This document shows positions 59,076 through 64,000 of a stretch of 64,000 bases of DNA, piece after piece. Positions within the stretch are counted from its first letter, which is position 1; every line of letters begins with the position of its first letter. Both the position numbers and the translations under genes were made by a program. The notes beneath the pieces were generated by a model. That model was given only the letters and a program-made list of their open reading frames with translations. It searched no databases and was not told the DNA's origin. Origin of the DNA: Epiperipatus broadwayi (Eukaryota > Onychophora > Udeonychophora > Euonychophora > Peripatidae); contig JAQFVV010012398.1 of assembly GCA_028023455.1 (NCBI GenBank), positions 4,612,682-4,676,681 on the forward strand, read 5' to 3'.

Positions 59076-61102
59076 TGTACTATACCACTAATGAACAGTG
59101 CTACATTAAAATTGTCTGCAATTATTAAAATAAATAAAAAATGTACAATTATTAAAATAAAATCACTGCAGAGTATTTTATCAAGAAATGATTGATATGT
59201 CTTGCGTTGTTAGCCGAGAGGTATCGCAGCCGCCATGCAAGCAAGTAGTTGGTTGCAGACGGGTGTGGGTTCGCGTCCTGGCAGATGCTATGACATATGA
59301 AAAAAAAAAAAAAGAAATGATTGATTTAAAAATAGCTCATTTGAAAAAAATAATCTATAAAAGTTTAAAAAGTTTCTTTGTATAAGCACAGATTGCCAAA
59401 AGGCAAATGCCATTCATTTGTATAAGTTTTAGTAGTTTGAAATAATAATAGTAAAAAAAATTAATTAGAAGGGGTATTAAACAGTCATCCATATAGTTTT
59501 GCAAATTAATTAAAGAGTAATTCAGGGGGAGGGGGAATTTAACTTAAAAAATTTAAACTATTAAAGAAAAAAGAAAAATCAGGGGGAGGGGGAATTTAAC
59601 TTAGAAAATTTAAACTATTAAAGAAAAAAAGAGAAATCTTAAAACTAAAACAAAAATCTATCTTTTCATTTATTTAGTTAAAATAAATGTGTGTGTAAAT
59701 AATGAGTTCATTGTAAACATAAAGAAATAGTAAAATTTGTGCATGTTAATATATATAAAAGTTAAATATTAAAAATAAATGAAAGTTTATAAATAAAAAT
59801 TTCCCTCAAAGATTGCAAATACTCATAAGCTATATAAGAGCAGGTTAAGCAATGGCTACTAATTAAAGTCCATAATCAGGATTAATTAAAAGACATCTTA
59901 TCAAAAGAATTTAATCAAAGCAGTAGACAAATTTAAAAACTAATTAAAAAGGATAACAACAAGATCATCATATAAGTAGGGCTGAAAATTCATCAGGTCT
60001 TATTCACCTATCTAGCCATTCACAAATCTATTCATGTATCTAAAGTCAATCACATATTAAACTTATTTTCCAATAAATACAATGCAGTATTAAGCAGTTT
60101 TCAGAGCATGCAATGAGCTCCAACTTCCATGTGCAAGGACATCAGCAGTTGGCACATCTGCTAATTTAAAGCCAACAGGAATGTCTAACTGCCTAAATAG
60201 AAGTAGCCCAGGACTGCAACAGAAGCCTAAAATCTAACCGGTTGGTAAAACACAGATGCAACAGTAAATAATTTAAAGATACCATGGTCAAAAATCCTAT
60301 AGGTAATAACATTTTATTACAATTCTTGATATTAATTAATGTAGCCATTGCAATCTTTGAAGCATCTCAGAGTCAGTTTAATAAATGAACCCTATAGCCA
60401 CTTAAAATGAACTATTTATGTGTGTGTTTGAATGCTTGTACTTACTTATGTTTATATTATATTACTAGTGTATGTTTATCATAATATGTGTGAAGATATA
60501 TGTTGTTATAAAGAAATCATAAATTAGTTCTCAATTAATTTAAAATATTAAACTTTTTATTTAAAATAAATTATTCTACAAATTAGTATTTCTTGGTCAA
60601 TTTCTTTTAATTATACTACTAAAAAATAATTTAGCAGAGAAGTTAGAGCAACAATTTATTATATTATTATTTTGATTGAGCTAATTGGGATTTTTTAGGC
60701 ATTAAATTAGTTTGCTATTATTCAAAGTACATTAGTTGCTTTTGTAATTAACTGGTGCCTGGAGTTTACTCCAAAATAAAAAGTGCTTTGAATGATAGGT
60801 GTTGAATTTTGCAGTCGAGGAAATCTGTGATCTTGAAATGTTGTCATAGTTATGTATCTTATATATAGCTCCGGCTTGGTCATAGGTATCCTCTGGGTAT
60901 TATGCTTCTCTGCCTAAGGGACTGTTGTGAAGCAATACTTAAATGCAGTGTAGATCGAAGCTATAATAAATAATTACATCATATTTTTTTATATATAAGT
61001 AAGTCATACAATTTTGCTTTTTACAATTTCTACTCCTATTAAAGAGTATAGATTTTATGCTAGTTTTTGTTTTCTATTTGATCCACTCCCACACCCAGTT
61101 CA
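59076..61102 (+). repeat. 3' LTR of the inactivated gypsy element, with a nested SINE
   Basis: Starts tgtactatacc and ends cacacccagttca. It contains a SINE (59196-59311) and a local duplication of an agggggagggggaatttaac unit (about 59525 and 59581), neither of which is in the 5' LTR. Confidence 0.85.
59196..59311 (+). repeat. tRNA-derived SINE with perfect 13 bp target duplication
   Basis: Body of about 116 bp. Box A is like tagccgagaggt (59211-59222), box B like gggttcgcgtcc (about 59267-59278), followed by gatgctatgaca and poly-A. aagaaatgattga occurs exactly on both sides (59183-59195 and 59312-59324). The empty site is visible in the 5' LTR (aaaaaatgattgaatt near 52930), proving insertion after the gypsy element. 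Same family as 30881 and 3694. Confidence 0.93.
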
Positions 61103-61122
61103 ATATATATATATATATATAT

Positions 61123-62235
61123 GTCATATTATTATTACTATTTGTGGGATATTCCGTGTAGTGAAAAAGCTAAATGCTGACATTTCAGTACAATATCAAG
61201 TACCTTCCTCAGAGCGTCCTCTTTCTCAAATCATAAGAATGCATGTGAGATTTAAAATCATTTTTATCGTTTTCTTTCTCCTCATATTTAAATTCTATTG
61301 GTTGAGAAGTTTTAAAATTTATTTTCTCTTCCAATAGTTTCTTCCAAATGTTGTTAATCTTCTTTAACTCACACCTTTCATTTATGCTCTTGGGCCTTTT
61401 AAAAATCTCTATAGCTTCTCTTAGCAATCTCTGGTCATATTGTTCAATTTTTGCTAAAATATTTGTTTTTTCAAAATTGATATAATGATTTGTTAATTTA
61501 ATATAAGAATAAATAGCTGATGAATTGGATTTTTCTCTCACTGCCAGAATGTGTTCTTCCTTTCTAATATTTATTCTATGATTAGTCTGTCCTATATATG
61601 TATGTGGACAGACCCTACATGGAATTTCATACACACCATGACACTCCAAAGAAATTTTATCTTTAGGAAGAGGAAATATTTCACTAATTTTTTTTATAAG
61701 TAGTGTAAATTGTGTGAATATTATTATTCTTTAAAATGTTACCAATTCTATCAGTTACTCCTTTAATATATGGCAAAAATTGTCTTAATTTTTGATGTAT
61801 CAAAATCTTTTTTCTTTTGATATGTATAAGCCCTATTAATAATTTTGTAATTAAAACCATTATGGAGAAGCATTTTATTAGTAGCAAAAAGGTCCCGGAT
61901 AAAATGGCTATCATCAGAAAGTCTCTTTGTTCTATCCAATAATGTCTTTGCCACTGAAAATATTTGTGCAGGATGGTGATGAGAGGAAAAATGCAGATAT
62001 CTCCCAGTGTGTGTTGGTTTTTTATATATACCATGGGATAAAGAACCATCTTCCCTTCTTTCAATCAAAACATCTAAAAAAGGTAATTGATTATTATTTT
62101 CTATTTCCATGGTAAATTTAATATTGTTGTGAAGAGAGTTTAAAAAATTAAAAAAGTCATCAAGAGCATGCTTACCATGAGGCCAAATAACAAAGGTATC
62201 ATCAACATACCTCAGCCATATAGATGGTTTTTTAC
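61123..62235 (-). pseudogene. PLE family A, left inverted arm
   Basis: A 1113 bp minus-strand copy of the PLE 3' half, starting inside the reverse transcriptase at about YVDDT. Frames 62110-61763 (ENNNQLPFLDVLIERRED, then DRTKRLSDD) and 61649-61209 cover the RT end and the endonuclease. The latter frame is open for 146 codons and has GVYEIPCRVCPHTYIGQT, RKEEH, LTNHYINFE and EQYDQRLLREAIEIF, giving all recognisable parts of a PLE GIY-YIG module. It includes a Tyr codon where the right arm has a stop. A frame change separates RT and endonuclease. It lacks the RT catalytic core and is not autonomous. Confidence 0.92.
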
Positions 62236-62249
62236 AGCCGCATTTAACA

Positions 62250-63604
62250 ATGATGTCATCATATGTTAAAGATGCTAATCATTTTCTTGAGCTTATCCGG
62301 GATATTAAATTGACCAAGAATGATATTTTGGTAAGTTTTGACATTGTTTCACTTTTTATTAGTGTACCTGTAAATGAAGCGATTCAAGTTTTAAAAAATA
62401 TTCAGTTGCCTAATTTTGCTGTGGTTTTGATTGAACACTGCTTATTGAATACATTTTTTGTTTTTGATGGGCAGATGTATAAACAAACATCAGGTCTAGC
62501 TATGGGTTCACCAATTTCTCCAGCATTAGCTTCTATTTTTATGGAGGATTTGGAAAATAAAATTTTGACTTTAGCAGTTAAAAAACCATCTATATGGCTG
62601 AGGTATGTTGATGATACCTTTGTTATTTGGCCTCATGGTAAGCATGCTCTTGATGACTTTTTTAATTTTTTAAACTCTCTTCACAACAATATTAAATTTA
62701 CCATGGAAATAGAAAATAATAATCAATTACCTTTTTTAGATGTTTTGATTGAAAGAAGGGAAGATGGTTCTTTGTCCCATGGTATATATAAAAAACCAAC
62801 ACACACTGACAGATATCTGCATTTTTCCTCTCATCACCATCCTGCACAACTATTTTCAGTGGCAAAGACATTATTGGATAGAACAAAGAGACTTTCTGAT
62901 GATAACCATTTTCACCGGGACCTTTTTGCTACTAATAAAATGCTTCTTCATAATGGTTTTAATTACAAAATTATTAATAGGGCTTATACATATCAAAAGA
63001 AAAAAGATTTTGATACATCAAAAATTAAGACAATTTTTGCCATATATTAAAAGAGTAACTGATAGAATTGGTAACATTTTAAAGAATAATAATATTCACA
63101 CAATTTACACTACTTATAAAAAAAATTAGTGAAATATTTCCTCTTCCTAAAGATAAAATTGCTTTGGAGTGTCATGGTGTGTATGAAATTCCATGTAGGG
63201 TCTGTCCACATACATATATAGGACAGACTAATCATAGAATAAATATTAGAAAGGAAGAACACATTCTGGCAGTGAGAGAAAAATCCAATTCATCAGCTAT
63301 TTATTCTCATATTAAATTAACAAATCATGATATCAATTTTGAAAAAACAAATATTTTAGCAAAAATTGAACAATAAGACCAGAGATTGCTAAGAGAAGCT
63401 ATAGAGATTTTTAAAAGGCCCAAGAGCATAAATGAAAGGTGTGAGTTAAAGAAGATTAACAACATTTGGAAGAAACTATTGGAAGAGAAAATAAATTTTA
63501 AAACTTCTCAACCAATAGAATTTAAATATGAGGAGAAAGAAAACGATAAAAACGATTTTAAATCTCACATGCATTCTTATGATTTGAGAAAGAGGATGCT
63601 CTGA
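62250..63604 (+). pseudogene. PLE family A, right arm: reverse transcriptase plus GIY-YIG
   Basis: A 266-codon frame carries the C-terminal two thirds of a Penelope-type RT: LVSFDIVSLFISVPV (motif A Asp), QTSGLAMGSPISPALAS (motif B), WLRYVDDTFVIW (motif C, catalytic DD intact) and NNQLPFLDVLIERRED. It ends TIFAIY near 63050 by a frameshift. A second frame gives KRVTDRIGNIL. The endonuclease then follows from about 63130 (GVYEIPCRVC, TYIGQTNHRINIRKEEH, LTNHDINFEK), interrupted by TAA after KIEQ (63375-63377) and ending at TGA 63602-63604. Start and N-terminal third of the RT are missing. PLEs prime DNA synthesis from the nick made by this endonuclease. The copy is inactive but recent-looking. 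Confidence 0.93.
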
Positions 63605-63639
63605 GGAAGGTACTTGATATTGTACTGAAACGTCAGCAT
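63596..63639 (+). ncRNA. Minimal type I hammerhead-ribozyme-like motif of PLE family A
   Basis: atgct pairs with agcat (stem I). Between them are CTGAGGA (63601-63607), an aGGTAC/GTACt stem II with an eight-base loop, GAAAC (63627-63631) and GTC (63632-63634). The A-C/G-T of GAAACGTC would form a loopless two-pair stem III, the kind reported for PLEs and thought to act as dimers (Cervera and De la Peña's PLE hammerheads). One extra A lies between the CUGAGGA core and stem II. The core overlaps the endonuclease stop codon. The left-arm copy has GAAAT and a weaker stem I. Confidence 0.65.
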
Positions 63640-63690
63640 TTAGCTTTTTCACTACACGGAATATCCTGCAAATAGTAATAATAATATGAC

Positions 63691-64000
63691 ATCTTTTATC
63701 CGTGAAAACATTAGAATTAACATATATATATATAATGTGATGATCGCACATATTGCGATCACACATATAGACATTCAACATTCAAAGAATATTAAATATT
63801 GTGTTTGGATTACTAAAAAGTGAGTTTAAAAGAAATTATAAACAAAGAAATGTTTTAATTAAGAGAAGAAAGGGAATTAGAATCGAAAAGATTCTTATCT
63901 TTTACCCTCCAAAGTTGGGATTTTGTGAAATAAAAAATAAGTAAAGTTAGAAACATTGAAATTGTACACTAGAAAATTAAGTGATAAAGAAATGTAAATA
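63691..64000. other. Non-coding flank
   Basis: Begins with the 25-base stretch at 63701-63725 also found at 46126, then (TA)n and a small inverted repeat around 63740-63770 (gtgatgatcgcacat with gcgatcacacat). Nothing else is recognisable. Confidence 0.55.

Larger units (their letters stand above)
52820..61102 (+). mobile_element. Full-length, inactivated gypsy LTR retrotransposon
   Basis: LTRs at about 52820-54603 and 59076-61102 flank gag, protease, reverse transcriptase, RNase H and integrase remnants in Metaviridae order. A primer-binding-site-like TGGATTTTCCCAATGTGGG follows the 5' LTR, and purine-rich aaaatggaggtgg precedes the 3' LTR. Both outer edges lie in (TA)n, so a target duplication cannot be read reliably. 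The LTRs differ by many substitutions and by three length changes, so the insertion is older than the one at 10.6 kb. Confidence 0.88.

Overview
This is a strongly AT-rich stretch of nuclear DNA from an invertebrate animal. The evidence is the lack of operon-like gene packing, long non-coding stretches, microsatellites, tRNA-derived SINEs, Penelope-like elements (PLEs), Metaviridae (gypsy) LTR elements, a hAT transposon and an APE-type LINE. I cannot name the species. I found no convincing host gene, ncRNA gene or CRISPR array; nearly everything recognisable is a mobile element, mostly broken.

Layout. 0-4.6 kb: non-coding DNA, a relic of a foldback family, and a head-to-head pair of PLE fragments (family B) with a SINE in one arm. 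4.65-8.1 kb: a minus-strand gypsy element (LTRs 4654-5236 and 7513-8096) that keeps gag and a protease remnant but lacks reverse transcriptase, RNase H and the integrase core. 10.6-20.85 kb: a large non-autonomous LTR element with about 3.2 kb near-identical LTRs. Its internal region has a tandem-repeat leader and one intact 730-codon ORF made of 14-residue coiled-coil repeats followed by about 13 copies of a 16-residue Y-x-W-Y-R-E-S repeat. It ends in a remnant of an integrase tail. 21-25.5 kb: another PLE-B fragment, a 662 bp palindromic element, a hairpin repeat and a long GATA microsatellite. 25.7-31 kb: MITE and foldback relatives, small tandem repeats and a SINE. 31.27-32.9 kb: a decayed minus-strand hAT transposase. 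40.1-42.5 kb: a decayed LINE. 42.5-46.04 kb: a pair of 1.37 kb LTR-like direct repeats. 50.4-63.7 kb: a MITE with about 62 bp inverted ends, then an almost unbroken retroelement block. The block is a PLE-B head-to-head pair, a full-length but dead gypsy element with roughly 1.8-2.0 kb LTRs, and a PLE-A head-to-head pair.

Most interesting points. (1) The 10.6-20.85 kb element and its repeat-built protein, which I cannot assign to a known family beyond its gypsy-type integrase tail. (2) A minimal hammerhead-ribozyme-like motif at the 3' end of the PLE-A copy (63596-63639), overlapping the stop codon. (3) Three of the four PLE loci with coding sequence are head-to-head inverted pairs. (4) The two plus-strand LTR elements share an integrase-tail signature, suggesting the non-autonomous element derives from the same broad lineage.
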